Source: M55B167 sp046482825 (GTDB lineage Bacteria; Verrucomicrobiota; Kiritimatiellia; RFP12; UBA1067). From it: a stretch of DNA of 18,235 nt. This document shows positions 7,020 to 14,589 of this stretch, in pieces. The notes under the pieces were generated by a model. It was not told the origin of the DNA. It searched no databases and saw only the letters and a list, made by a program, of their open reading frames with translations. Location: positions 1 to 18,235 of the forward strand of contig JAWOEI010000038.1 of the NCBI GenBank assembly GCA_046482825.1. Reading direction: 5' to 3'. How positions within the stretch are numbered: the first letter of the stretch is position 1; the number at the start of each line of letters is the position of its first letter. A program made the position numbers and the translations under genes.

Positions 7020-8570
7020 ATGAATATCAGCAGACGTTTCTTTATCGGCAGTGCAGGGTCTTTCGGTGCATTTTGCGGAGCTCGCTGTTTCGCTGCGCCA
7101 GCTGAACTGTTCACCGGAGGTAAGCCTAATCTCAAGTTCGGTGTTGTCTCTGACATCCACATAACGAAAATCGGAGAGAAAGAGAAGATGGAAGCTTGGG
7201 GTAACAATCTGACCTTCCGGCATACGCTTGAATGGTTCCGTGATCAAGGCGTTGATGCCGTGATGGTGGTGGGGGATATGGCAGATAAAGGAATGGTCGA
7301 AGAGCTCGAAGCCGTTGCAGATGCCTGGTACAAAGTTTTTCCGAATGACAAGGCACCGGATGGGCACAAGGTTGAAAAACTTTTTGTTACCGGCAACCAC
7401 GATTTTCATGGTTATCTGTATGGTGACCACGCCGCCAAAGTCTATCCTGATATGGCTGAACGTAAAAAGCATATCCTGCGCAATAATATGGGCGGTTGGT
7501 GGAGGAAAATTTTCCATGAGGATTATTCTCGCTTCTATCGCAAGGATATTAACGGGTACACATTCCTCGGTGCTCATTGGGATGACGGCACGGGCATGGA
7601 AACCAATTACGGCGGCTCGACTTTCGGTGTGGAACTCGCTGTGTTTCTTGCTGAAAGCAGCAAGTCTCTCAATCCCGCCCGCCCATTCTTCTACTTCCAG
7701 CATCCGCACCCGAAAGGCACCTGTTACGGGGCGTGGGCATGGGGGCATGATAACGGCAAAGCTACGAAGGCCCTCGCCGCATATCCGAACGCTGTCGCCT
7801 TTTCCGGTCACTCCCATTATTCGCTTACGGATGAGCGTTCGCTCTGGCAGGGCGGTTTCACATCTGTCGGGACGAGTTCTCTGCGTTATACAGGTATGCC
7901 GCATAACGCCCGGCTTCCTGCGGGCTATGAGAATGGCGGGGCAGCAGGACGTGACGCATGGAAATATAACGGCGTCAAGATGACACCGACCTTCTCAAAT
8001 GCCAGCGATTGCCGCCAGGGCATGCTCTGGTCTGTTTACGATGACCACATTGTCATTCAGCGCCGTGAATTCCTCTCAAATATGTTTGTAGGAAATGACT
8101 GGGTGATGCCGACTGGAGAAGCTAAGCCTTTCGCATTTGCAGAACACGCAAAAAAAATCGATGCCCCTGAGTTTCCTGCTGGTGCTAAACTTAAGCTTAC
8201 GCAGGTTGAACACAAAAACCGCGGCGGGAAATCACGTGATGGCAAAAAGTCAATTCCGTCAGTCAGGAAAGATGCAATCCGCATTATCATTCCCGCTGCA
8301 AATCCCGTCAATAATGCGCGTGTCTGGGATTACAAAGTTGTTGCAGAAACAGCAGGAACTGAGAAGAAAACGCGGTTTATTCTTGCAAACGGCTTTAACC
8401 ACGGCATTGCGCATAAAAGAGCGACGGCTGATTCCGAGTGTATTTTTGCGCTTGAAGATTTTCCTGCCGATGCAACTGTCAAATTCACTGTCACTCCTCT
8501 GAATTGTTTCGAGAAGCCCGGCACGCCTCTCGTCGCGAAGTGGAAGAGATCAGCTCCTGATTACTCGTAA
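7020..8570 (+). CDS. Tat-exported calcineurin-like metallophosphoesterase
   Basis: ATG at 7020 is preceded by GGGGGAA and opens a Tat signal, SRRFFIG at residues 4-10 with a hydrophobic stretch and a cut near FAAPA. The product is 516 aa. The metal-binding motifs of the family appear in order: SDIH (44-47), VGDMADKG (84-91), GNHDFH (125-130), QHPH (227-230) and FSGHSH (261-266). All five blocks are present, so the active site looks complete. Residues beyond about 350 form a C-terminal domain that probably adopts a beta-sandwich and was not recognised. Export by Tat suits a protein that folds with its metals inside. The substrate cannot be told from sequence; a phosphate mono- or diester outside the cytoplasm is expected. 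It is the first of four closely spaced plus-strand genes, but these seem unrelated in function. Confidence 0.88.
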   Translation: MNISRRFFIGSAGSFGAFCGARCFAAPAELFTGGKPNLKFGVVSDIHITKIGEKEKMEAWGNNLTFRHTLEWFRDQGVDAVMVVGDMADKGMVEELEAVADAWYKVFPNDKAPDGHKVEKLFVTGNHDFHGYLYGDHAAKVYPDMAERKKHILRNNMGGWWRKIFHEDYSRFYRKDINGYTFLGAHWDDGTGMETNYGGSTFGVELAVFLAESSKSLNPARPFFYFQHPHPKGTCYGAWAWGHDNGKATKALAAYPNAVAFSGHSHYSLTDERSLWQGGFTSVGTSSLRYTGMPHNARLPAGYENGGAAGRDAWKYNGVKMTPTFSNASDCRQGMLWSVYDDHIVIQRREFLSNMFVGNDWVMPTGEAKPFAFAEHAKKIDAPEFPAGAKLKLTQVEHKNRGGKSRDGKKSIPSVRKDAIRIIIPAANPVNNARVWDYKVVAETAGTEKKTRFILANGFNHGIAHKRATADSECIFALEDFPADATVKFTVTPLNCFEKPGTPLVAKWKRSAPDYS

Positions 8571-8619
8571 GTTGCCTTCGGAAAAATGAAAAAATTTAAC
8601 ATGTTTCACTGATTTTTTT

Positions 8620-9396
8620 ATGAGCATTTTTCATTTATTCAGAGATCATCACAGAAAAGTTCTCAATGAAGAACCTTTTTTTCCAGAGTGGACAGCTGTA
8701 ATAAACAGAAATGTCCCGTTTTTCAAAAAACTTCATGCTGATGAACGCAAACGCTTGGAAAATTTGATAAAGGTTTTTATTGACGAAAAACACTTTGAAG
8801 GCTGCGGTGGTTTTGAAGTCACGGATGAGGTTAAAGTGACAATTGCGGCACAGGCCTGCCTGCTGCTGCTGAACCTTGAACACAACTACTATGATGAGCT
8901 GATCAGCATCCTGATTTATCCCGCAGGATTTAATCATACGGGTATGACAATTAATGCTTCGTCAGGTTTCATCACTGAGGAAGAGATGCCGGTCTCCGGA
9001 TTATCTTCCAGCGGCGGAGTTGTCGTGCTGTCCTGGCCCGACACCATCGGCGGCTCAAAAAACACAGAGGATGGACACAATGTGGTCTTTCATGAGTTTG
9101 CTCATCAGCTGGATCTGCTATCAGGAAAGGTGAATGGCGCACCGGTTCTCTCGAGTATTTCAGAATATCGCGACTGGTGCCGCGTGCTCACACGCGAGTA
9201 TAAAAAACTACGTCAGGGTGTTTCACATCATCGACCGTCAGTGATCCGCGCTTACGGAGCCTCCGCCCCGGCTGAATTCTTTGCCGTTGTAACCGAAATT
9301 TTTTTTGAGAAACCTCATCAGTTGAAAGAGGATCATCCCGAACTTTACGAAGAATTCAAAGAGTATTACCGCCAGGATCCGGCCGGATGGGTGTAG
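8620..9396 (+). CDS. mtfA: MtfA-family zinc-dependent peptidase (M90)
   Basis: The product is 258 aa, the usual size for MtfA. The zinc motif HEFAH is at residues 158-162 within VVFHEFAHQLDLLSGKVNGAP. The family's downstream acidic ligand is in APAEFFAVVTEIFFEKP (E219). The N-terminal part (PFFKKLHADERKRLENLIKV, then VKVTIAAQACLLLLN) also fits. In E. coli MtfA binds the repressor Mlc and so affects glucose uptake; whether an Mlc-like partner exists here is unknown. The gene starts 49 nt after the phosphoesterase stop. No Shine-Dalgarno sequence is seen in the AT-rich leader, so the start is supported only by alignment with family N-termini. Confidence 0.88.
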   Translation: MSIFHLFRDHHRKVLNEEPFFPEWTAVINRNVPFFKKLHADERKRLENLIKVFIDEKHFEGCGGFEVTDEVKVTIAAQACLLLLNLEHNYYDELISILIYPAGFNHTGMTINASSGFITEEEMPVSGLSSSGGVVVLSWPDTIGGSKNTEDGHNVVFHEFAHQLDLLSGKVNGAPVLSSISEYRDWCRVLTREYKKLRQGVSHHRPSVIRAYGASAPAEFFAVVTEIFFEKPHQLKEDHPELYEEFKEYYRQDPAGWV

Positions 9397-9522
9397 AGAA
9401 TCACTTTGCTCTGTGGAAAGTTGAATGTTGAATGTGTTTTTTCGCTTTGCTATCGCTACCAAATTATCTTAGCTTTGCATGCCACACCGTAGCGTGCGGG
9501 TTAAGGCGGAAACTCCAATCTT

Positions 9523-9550
9523 GTATCCCGCATCCCGCATCCTGTATCAT
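9523..9550 (+). repeat. Four-copy 7-bp tandem repeat G(C/T)ATCC(C/T)
   Basis: The units GTATCCC, GCATCCC, GCATCCT and GTATCAT run head to tail just before the phosphatase gene. The final unit contains TATCAT, 6 nt before the chosen ATG, which could act as a -10 box. Because 7 is not a multiple of 3, changes in copy number would shift any frame entering from upstream. The rest of 9397-9556 holds no gene. Confidence 0.7.
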
Positions 9551-9556
9551 CATGTA

Positions 9557-10069
9557 ATGATTGCACAATCTATAGAACAGCGGCTGCCCTATTCGATATC
9601 CGTATGTGGACGCGGGGAGGTGGAATATTTCCGGGATGACAACATCACGCACCTGCTCTCTATCGACTCTCCCGGTTCGCCTACACCCACGCCTGAATGG
9701 TTTAACGGAGTTCACCGCCATTTCGCCTTTGCCGATGTGGAAAATAAGGCAACCGCCTATGCCTTCGGTGTTGTAGCCCCGGGAAAAGAGGATGTGAAAG
9801 AGATCCTCGGATTCGGCAGGGAGTGTCTTGAGGACTCGCTGAAAGGCAGGGTGCATCTGGTGATTCACTGCCTGGCAGGAGTAAGCCGGTCTCCGGCAGC
9901 CGCCTACGCTATCATGTGCATGCTGCTCGGACCGGGATACGAAGAAGAGACCTTTGAATATCTGCTCAAAATCCGCTCCTGCGCTTATCCCAATACACTC
10001 ATGGTCAAATATGCCGACCAGATTCTCGACCGCAGAAAAGCAATGATAAAAGCGCAGAAAGACCGCTGA
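9557..10069 (+). CDS. Dual-specificity/tyrosine phosphatase-like protein
   Basis: The phosphatase P-loop is complete: HCLAGVSRS, with Cys105 and Arg111 in the CX5R arrangement. It is followed by the helix PAAAYAIMCMLLG. The product from ATG 9557 is 170 aa, a normal size for a single catalytic domain. A start at 9479 is open and would give 196 aa, but the extra residues are encoded by the 7-bp tandem repeat and look non-native. Neither start has a Shine-Dalgarno sequence. TATCAT just before 9557 allows a leaderless transcript. The likely reaction is hydrolysis of phosphotyrosine or phosphoserine/threonine in proteins, though small phosphorylated molecules are possible. No signal peptide or membrane helix is seen, so it is cytoplasmic. 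Confidence 0.78.
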   Translation: MIAQSIEQRLPYSISVCGRGEVEYFRDDNITHLLSIDSPGSPTPTPEWFNGVHRHFAFADVENKATAYAFGVVAPGKEDVKEILGFGRECLEDSLKGRVHLVIHCLAGVSRSPAAAYAIMCMLLGPGYEEETFEYLLKIRSCAYPNTLMVKYADQILDRRKAMIKAQKDR

Positions 10070-10098
10070 GATTTAACAGTTACACTGCACTCATCTTC

Positions 10099-10107
10099 TG
10101 CTAAAAT
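10099..10107 (+). promoter_or_regulatory. Extended -10 promoter TGC-TAAAAT
   Basis: TGCTAAAAT lies 82 nt before the DJ-1-like gene, just after the phosphatase stop. GTTACA (10079-10084) is a possible -35 at 17 bp but matches poorly. This suggests the gene has its own promoter with a leader of roughly 75 nt. Confidence 0.4.
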
Positions 10108-10189
10108 ATGAAAGATAATGATTTTAACAAATTGTATCAGATTAAAAATTACGGACGCTGTTGGGTTGCACATCATATAGGAGATTGCT

Positions 10190-10735
10190 ATGAATATTCT
10201 GATGTTATTGGCAGAGGGCTTTGAGGAAATCGAAGCTGTTACGGTTATTGACATTCTGCGACGCGCCGGTCTGACGCTCACAACCGCTTCCCTGAGCAAC
10301 AATTTGCTGGTGCAGAGCTCGCATAATCTTGCTGTCCGTGCGGATGCAGAACTGGAAAGTCTGCAACCGGAGTCCTTCGAAGCGGTTGTCCTTCCCGGAG
10401 GCGGAACAGGCACAGACAATCTTATGAAAGATTCTCGTGTTATTGAAATTCTCCGGAAATTTAATGAAGAAGGTAAATATATCTGCGCGATCTGCGCCGC
10501 ACCTACGGTGCTGGCGACAGCCGGAGTGCTGAATGGTCTGAAGGCAACCTGCTATCCGACCTGTGCGAAAGTTCTCGGTGCATCCTATGCTGATTCTCCG
10601 GTTATAGTTGATAACAATATCATCACCAGTCAGGGACCCGGAACCGCTATGCTTTTCGGACTTATTCTAGTGCACCATTTTGCAGGAGAGGAAACAGCCC
10701 GTTCTGTCGCAAAAGCTATGCTGACCACCTTCTAA
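10190..10735 (+). CDS. DJ-1/PfpI family protein
   Basis: AGGAG stands 7 nt before ATG 10190. The product is 181 aa, the normal length for a one-domain DJ-1/ThiJ/YajL protein. The nucleophile elbow reads CAICAAPTVLA with reactive Cys102. The supporting glutamate is E15 in EGFEEIEAVTVIDILRRAG, and the Gly-rich loop is VVLPGGGTGTDNL. These correspond to Cys106 and Glu18 of human DJ-1. The C-terminus TSQGPGTAMLFGLILVHHF is also typical. Members act as chaperone-like or glyoxal-detoxifying proteins under oxidative stress; which applies here is not shown. It is cytoplasmic, with no signal peptide. Hairpins begin right after the stop and may end the transcript. Confidence 0.9.
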   Translation: MNILMLLAEGFEEIEAVTVIDILRRAGLTLTTASLSNNLLVQSSHNLAVRADAELESLQPESFEAVVLPGGGTGTDNLMKDSRVIEILRKFNEEGKYICAICAAPTVLATAGVLNGLKATCYPTCAKVLGASYADSPVIVDNNIITSQGPGTAMLFGLILVHHFAGEETARSVAKAMLTTF

Positions 10736-10747
10736 ATGCTGTAGGTC

Positions 10748-10938
10748 GGGCGCATCTGCGAATCGGTGCACGGCGGGGTCCATCCTTCGTACCGCAAGCG
10801 GCACTACGGCGTGACATACACGGACCCCGCCCTACAGTAAAAATGCATTAGAACTGTAGCCGAGGTCCTTGACCTCGGAAGATGTATGATGCAAATTGCC
10901 GTAAATTTGACGATTTGCACGGATTCGCAGATGCGCCC
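10748..10938. repeat. 191-bp element with 23-bp terminal inverted repeats and nested hairpins
   Basis: The left arm (10748-10770) and right arm (10916-10938) are inverted copies with 22 of 23 bases matching, sharing the core GGGCGCATCTGCGAATC. Inside are GGCGGGGTCC (10772-10781) pairing with GGACCCCGCC (10822-10831), and CCGAGGTC-CTT-GACCTCGG (10860-10878). TGCAAAT (10890-10896) can pair with ATTTGCA (10913-10919). GTAGGTC precedes the left arm, and CTGTAGGTC follows the right one. There is no coding frame of note. It resembles a miniature inverted-repeat element or a compound extragenic palindrome. No target-site duplication could be shown. Confidence 0.75.
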
Positions 10939-10965
10939 CTGTAGGTCTGAAAACAGATATTTCGG

Positions 10966-10994
10966 TTGTATTTTAATAACGTTTTTGTAATAAT
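10966..10994 (+). promoter_or_regulatory. Possible promoter of the glycoside hydrolase gene
   Basis: TTGTAT (10966-10971), a 17-bp spacer and AATAAT (10989-10994) give a plausible sigma-70 promoter in an AT-rich stretch just after the inverted-repeat element. It would leave a leader of about 185 nt containing the hairpin TGCGGA-CAAAA-TCCGCA (11132-11148). The rest of 10939-11187 shows nothing else. Confidence 0.35.
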
Positions 10995-11187
10995 TTTTCG
11001 TATCTAGTCAGTTGCGTGCATTTCAATTGTTGCGGGAAAACACAGAGGTTGTTCCCGAATATCAGCGGAGATACTGTGAATTGCCCGGTATGTCCGCCGT
11101 TACACAGTGAAGCGAATGTAAGCAGCGAAGTTGCGGACAAAATCCGCAGAAGTTAACAGGGACACTAAATAAAAGGGGTATATCAAC

Positions 11188-12702
11188 ATGAATACAACGA
11201 CAAAGAAGATAATGTTTATTTTTGCCGCCCTCACTCTCACAGTGAAAGCGCAGATACCGATAGACTACACGCATGACAGGGTTCAGACATCTCTGGATCC
11301 CGGATTCAAACGCATAGGCACCATAAGCCCCAGAAGCGCCAAAGAGGTCGGCCGCAGCAATATTGCCATAGGCTGTGAAATGCTGCCGCGTGATTACGGT
11401 GATTTCGAAGAGTTTAAAATGTACATCCCCCCTCTGGGCATATCGCGCATCCGCCTTCATGCTGGCTGGACAAAGATAGAGCCGGAAAAAGGAGTTTACG
11501 ACTTTGAATGGCTCGACAGACAGGTAAACTATCTGGTTGAAAACGGGATGGACGTGCTTCTTGAAACATCCTACGGCAATCCCCTCTACCCGGGCGGAGG
11601 CGGCGCCTCTCTCTCAGACGGCATGCCGCATGGGGAAGTTGCTCTCGCCGCATGGGACAAATATGTGGATGCCCTTTCAAAACACTACAGCCACATCAAA
11701 GACTGGGCATGCTGGAATGAACCAACCAACACAAAGAAAAATACACCCAAAATGGTGGCGGATAACAATATCCGCACCGCTGAAATTATAAAAAAGAATA
11801 TTCCCGATGCCAGGATTGCCGGATTACTTGTCAGCTGGCCACATTGCAAATTCACGAAACCGTACATGCAGGAACTGAAAAAAAGAAACAAGACGGATCT
11901 CTTCACATGATTCGTCTATCACAACTACGACGTCAATCCGGACGCATGCCATTCTGAAAAACTGAATAAATGGTCAAAAAAGACTCTGGATAAATGGATA
12001 GAGATTATACATGAATACGCGCCGGACGCAAAAATCTGGCAGGGGGAATCCGGTGCCACGTCAGATGCCCATTTTACCGCACCCATATCATCCGGCAAAT
12101 GGAACAGCGAACTGACGCAATGCAAATGGAATGCCCGCCGGGTCATCGGTGATCTCGCTCATGACATCGAAACACTGATCTTCACTTTCTACGATCCGGC
12201 CTATGATCACCCCGAGCGCTACACCAAGTTTGTGGCCCCCTACTGGATTAGAACACGCACAGACCGTTTCATGAAGCGCATGGGACTCGTAAAATGCAAT
12301 GAAGACCTGAAAGTGCTGAAAATCAAACCATCTTATTATACCATTCAGGGAATCGCTTCGATATTTGACGCATCTATGCAACCAGCCGAAATTGACGCGG
12401 AACTTGAGTGTGATAAAACAACATCACTTTATACATTCAGACAGAAAAGCTCTGAAATCCCGCTAATTACCTACTGGGACTGTTCCGGACATCCTGTGAA
12501 TGAGAACACAACCACACCGGGACAATTGACAGTCAAGGGCGTGAAATTCAAAGAGCCTGTGTGGGTGGACGCCGTGACCTGTGCCATATACGAAATTCCG
12601 GAAGACAGAATCGCCGTAAACGAAAACACAACCGTGTTCAGTGATATGCCTGTGTATGACGGACCTGTTTACATTACGGAAAAAAGTCTGGTCATGCCTT
12701 GA
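11188..12702 (+). pseudogene. Secreted clan GH-A-like glycoside hydrolase interrupted by in-frame TGA at codon 241
   Basis: ATG 11188 follows AAGGGG at about 9 nt and opens a signal peptide (residues 1-21, ending VKA-Q). Barrel-type sequence follows: LGISRIRLHAGWTKIEPEKG, then WLDRQVNYLVENGMDVLLET, then the acid/base motif WACWNEPTN. TGA (11908-11910) comes after KTDLFT. The same frame then continues as FVYHNYDVNPDACH to TGA 12702, with the probable nucleophile Glu in IWQGESGATS. Reading through would give 504 aa, and Trp (TGG) is the natural residue at the stop. Ending at the TGA yields 240 aa without the nucleophile, so it should be inactive. TGA serves as a normal stop elsewhere in the window. 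Fold and clan are inferred from the NEP and ESG spacing; the exact GH family (GH5/GH39-like) is not resolved. Confidence 0.72.
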
Positions 12703-12818
12703 GGCAACAGGATTGAACCTGCCTTTTAATCACAGATAATTCTGTGTTTTGACCGGCATCTTATGCGGGGGAAGATCTGCTGACTCCCCCCGTTTCCTTC
12801 GTTTAAGCCTATTCACAT

Positions 12819-12852
12819 AAAACAGCGCTGCCCTGCAGGACACCGCTGTTTT
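12819..12852 (+). terminator. Stem-loop terminator after the glycoside hydrolase gene
   Basis: AAAACAGCG (12819-12827) pairs perfectly with CGCTGTTTT (12844-12852). The loop itself contains the palindrome CCTGCAGG. The T run forms part of the stem, so termination could work in either direction. It lies 32 bp before the MATE start codon and separates the two genes. Confidence 0.6.
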
Positions 12853-12865
12853 ATAACGGCATTTC

Positions 12866-12874
12866 TGCTACAAT
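12866..12874 (+). promoter_or_regulatory. Extended -10 promoter TGC-TACAAT for a near-leaderless MATE transcript
   Basis: TGCTACAAT ends 9 nt before ATG 12884, so transcription would start about 2-3 nt before the start codon. This fits the absence of a Shine-Dalgarno sequence. No good -35 is seen, since that region overlaps the terminator stem. Confidence 0.45.
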
Positions 12875-12883
12875 AAGCGGCCG

Positions 12884-14299
12884 ATGGAAAAAATTCACCA
12901 GAAAAGCGAAGAATTCGACAAGGAAAACATCTACCGGCTGCTTATCCGCTACAGCTTACCGGCCACTGTAGGCGTCGCAGCATTTACCGTCTATAACATC
13001 ATAGACCGTATTTTTATCGGACACGCGATAGGCCCCCTGGCATTGTCCGGTCTCACAGTGACCTTCCCGCTTTTCATGGTATGTATAGCAATCGGCATGC
13101 TGTTCGGTATCGGCGGCGGCACTCTGATCTCTCTGCGCCTGGGTGAACGGAAATATACAGAGGCTGAAAACATACTCGGCAATGTGTTCGCAATGTTCAT
13201 CATAGGCGGAATAGCCGTGGGAATACTCGGACTCATCTTTCTTGAACCGATACTCCTCTTTTTCGGGGCCACCGAAACCACGCTTCCCTACGCCGCCTCC
13301 TACATGGGACTTCTGCTCTGGTTTCTTCCCGCGGATTTTCTTGCAATGGGCACCAACAGCAGCCTGCGTGCCGAAGGAAATCCGCGAATATCGATGTGCA
13401 TCCTGATTGTCGGGGCACTGCTCAACATAATCCTGGACTATATCTTTATTTTCCCGCTGAATATGGGGATTTTCGGGGCAGCCCTGGCAACCGGATTATC
13501 CAAAATGATGTCGGCCGCATGGATAATAACGCATTTCCGCATAGGGAAACACCGGGCTCTGACGCTGCATATTAAGAATTTGAAACCGCGCCTGCATCTG
13601 ATACAGCCCATGCTTGCCATTGGCCTTTCGCCTTTTTTAATTCAGCTGATTGCCAGTCTCTCCGTGGCCCTGCTCAACAAACAGCTCCTGCATTACAGCG
13701 GGGAAGTTGCCATCGGCGCCATGGGAGCAGTGTTCAGCATCATGACACTGCTTAATATGCCTGTCTGGGGGCTTGTCCAGGGAAGCCAACCGGTAATCGG
13801 ATTCAACTACGGAGCCGGAAATTACAAAAGAGTCTATCATGCATTGCGGGCCTGTCTGCTCTATGCCGGGGGAATAGGCCTGGCAGGACTGTTGATATGT
13901 CAGAGCTTCCCCGTTTTTCTGATAGGTCTTTTCGGCAGAAGCGATCCGCAGTTCATAGAAATCGGATCTCACGGCATGCGCCTTTTTCTCTGTGTACTGC
14001 CGATTATGAACCTGAACATGATAGGCATACAGTTTTTCCAGGCAACAGGACGCCCCCGCTACAGTATTGCACTCAACATCCTGAAAAACATATGCTGTCT
14101 CATACCGGCCTTGTTCCTCCTGCCGAAACTAATAGGACTGGACGGTGTGTGGCTGGCCTATCCGTGCTGCGACCTGGGAGCCTTTATTTTTGTCGGGGCC
14201 GCACTTCTGCGTGAACGACGAAAATTAACGGAACTGCAATACACTCACCGCCTGAGAATTGCAAAATCCTGTTTTGACTCTCCGGCAAACAAAATATAA
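12884..14299 (+). CDS. MATE family efflux transporter
   Basis: The product is 471 aa, normal for the family, with about twelve hydrophobic segments in two homologous halves. Typical sequences are LLIRYSLPATVGVAAFTVYN then IIDRIFIGHAIGPLALSGLT in helix 1-2, and the repeated-half motif VWGLVQGSQPVIGFNYGAGN. The short N-terminus and these motifs resemble MepA/NorM-type Na+- or H+-coupled multidrug exporters (COG0534). The protein sits in the inner membrane and exports cationic drugs or metabolites; its true substrate is unknown. It stands alone between a terminator upstream and hairpins downstream. No regulator gene adjoins it. Confidence 0.92.
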   Translation: MEKIHQKSEEFDKENIYRLLIRYSLPATVGVAAFTVYNIIDRIFIGHAIGPLALSGLTVTFPLFMVCIAIGMLFGIGGGTLISLRLGERKYTEAENILGNVFAMFIIGGIAVGILGLIFLEPILLFFGATETTLPYAASYMGLLLWFLPADFLAMGTNSSLRAEGNPRISMCILIVGALLNIILDYIFIFPLNMGIFGAALATGLSKMMSAAWIITHFRIGKHRALTLHIKNLKPRLHLIQPMLAIGLSPFLIQLIASLSVALLNKQLLHYSGEVAIGAMGAVFSIMTLLNMPVWGLVQGSQPVIGFNYGAGNYKRVYHALRACLLYAGGIGLAGLLICQSFPVFLIGLFGRSDPQFIEIGSHGMRLFLCVLPIMNLNMIGIQFFQATGRPRYSIALNILKNICCLIPALFLLPKLIGLDGVWLAYPCCDLGAFIFVGAALLRERRKLTELQYTHRLRIAKSCFDSPANKI

Positions 14300-14589
14300 T
14301 CTGGCGTTACTATTTATAGAAGCTATCAGCCGCCGGGCACAATCGGAATACCGACTCAGGCCACAAGGGGCGTAGGTTCACTTTAGGTTCCGCTGAAAAA
14401 GTCAGCCGGAACCAATTCACATAAATATATTACATTGATACGTTAAGCAAAGCGAGCTGTTAGGCTTGCTTTTTCGTTTTTGCCGAAGGCGGTGATTTCC
14501 GCACCAAGTGTAATTCATTACGTTCGAGAAGTTCCCAGGAAACTTCTGTAGAGATATTCGCTGATGCAGGATATATGAGCGCAGGAGAT
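14300..14589. other. Convergent intergenic region with hairpin and remnant of the decayed minus-strand gene
   Basis: A stem-loop at 14386-14413 pairs GGTTCC with GGAACC and GCTGA with TCAGC, around AAAAG with one bulged base. No intact gene is seen. On the minus strand a frame open from 14684 to the TAA at 14460 (SPALIYPASANISTEV, then SWELLERNELHLVRKSP) may be the displaced C-terminus of the neighbouring pseudogene. Confidence 0.45.
14445..14480 (+). terminator. Likely Rho-independent terminator downstream of MATE
   Basis: AAGCAA plus GC (14445-14453, one bulged A) pairs with GC plus TTGCTT (14464-14471). T-rich sequence follows (TTTCGTTTT). It reads in the direction of the MATE gene, about 145 bp after its stop. 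The stem is modest. Confidence 0.45.

Noticed and set aside
6909..7904. Long minus-strand frame of 331 codons
   Set aside because: It lies antisense to the metallophosphoesterase, whose motifs are all intact. Its translation is low in recognisable structure.
10748..10938. Insertion sequence
   Set aside because: It is too short for a transposase, and no target-site duplication could be shown. It is kept as an inverted-repeat element only.
11908..11910. TGA as a selenocysteine codon
   Set aside because: Only a 4-bp weak pairing (CGTC/GACG) follows. The context favours Trp, and no Sec enzymes are known for this fold.
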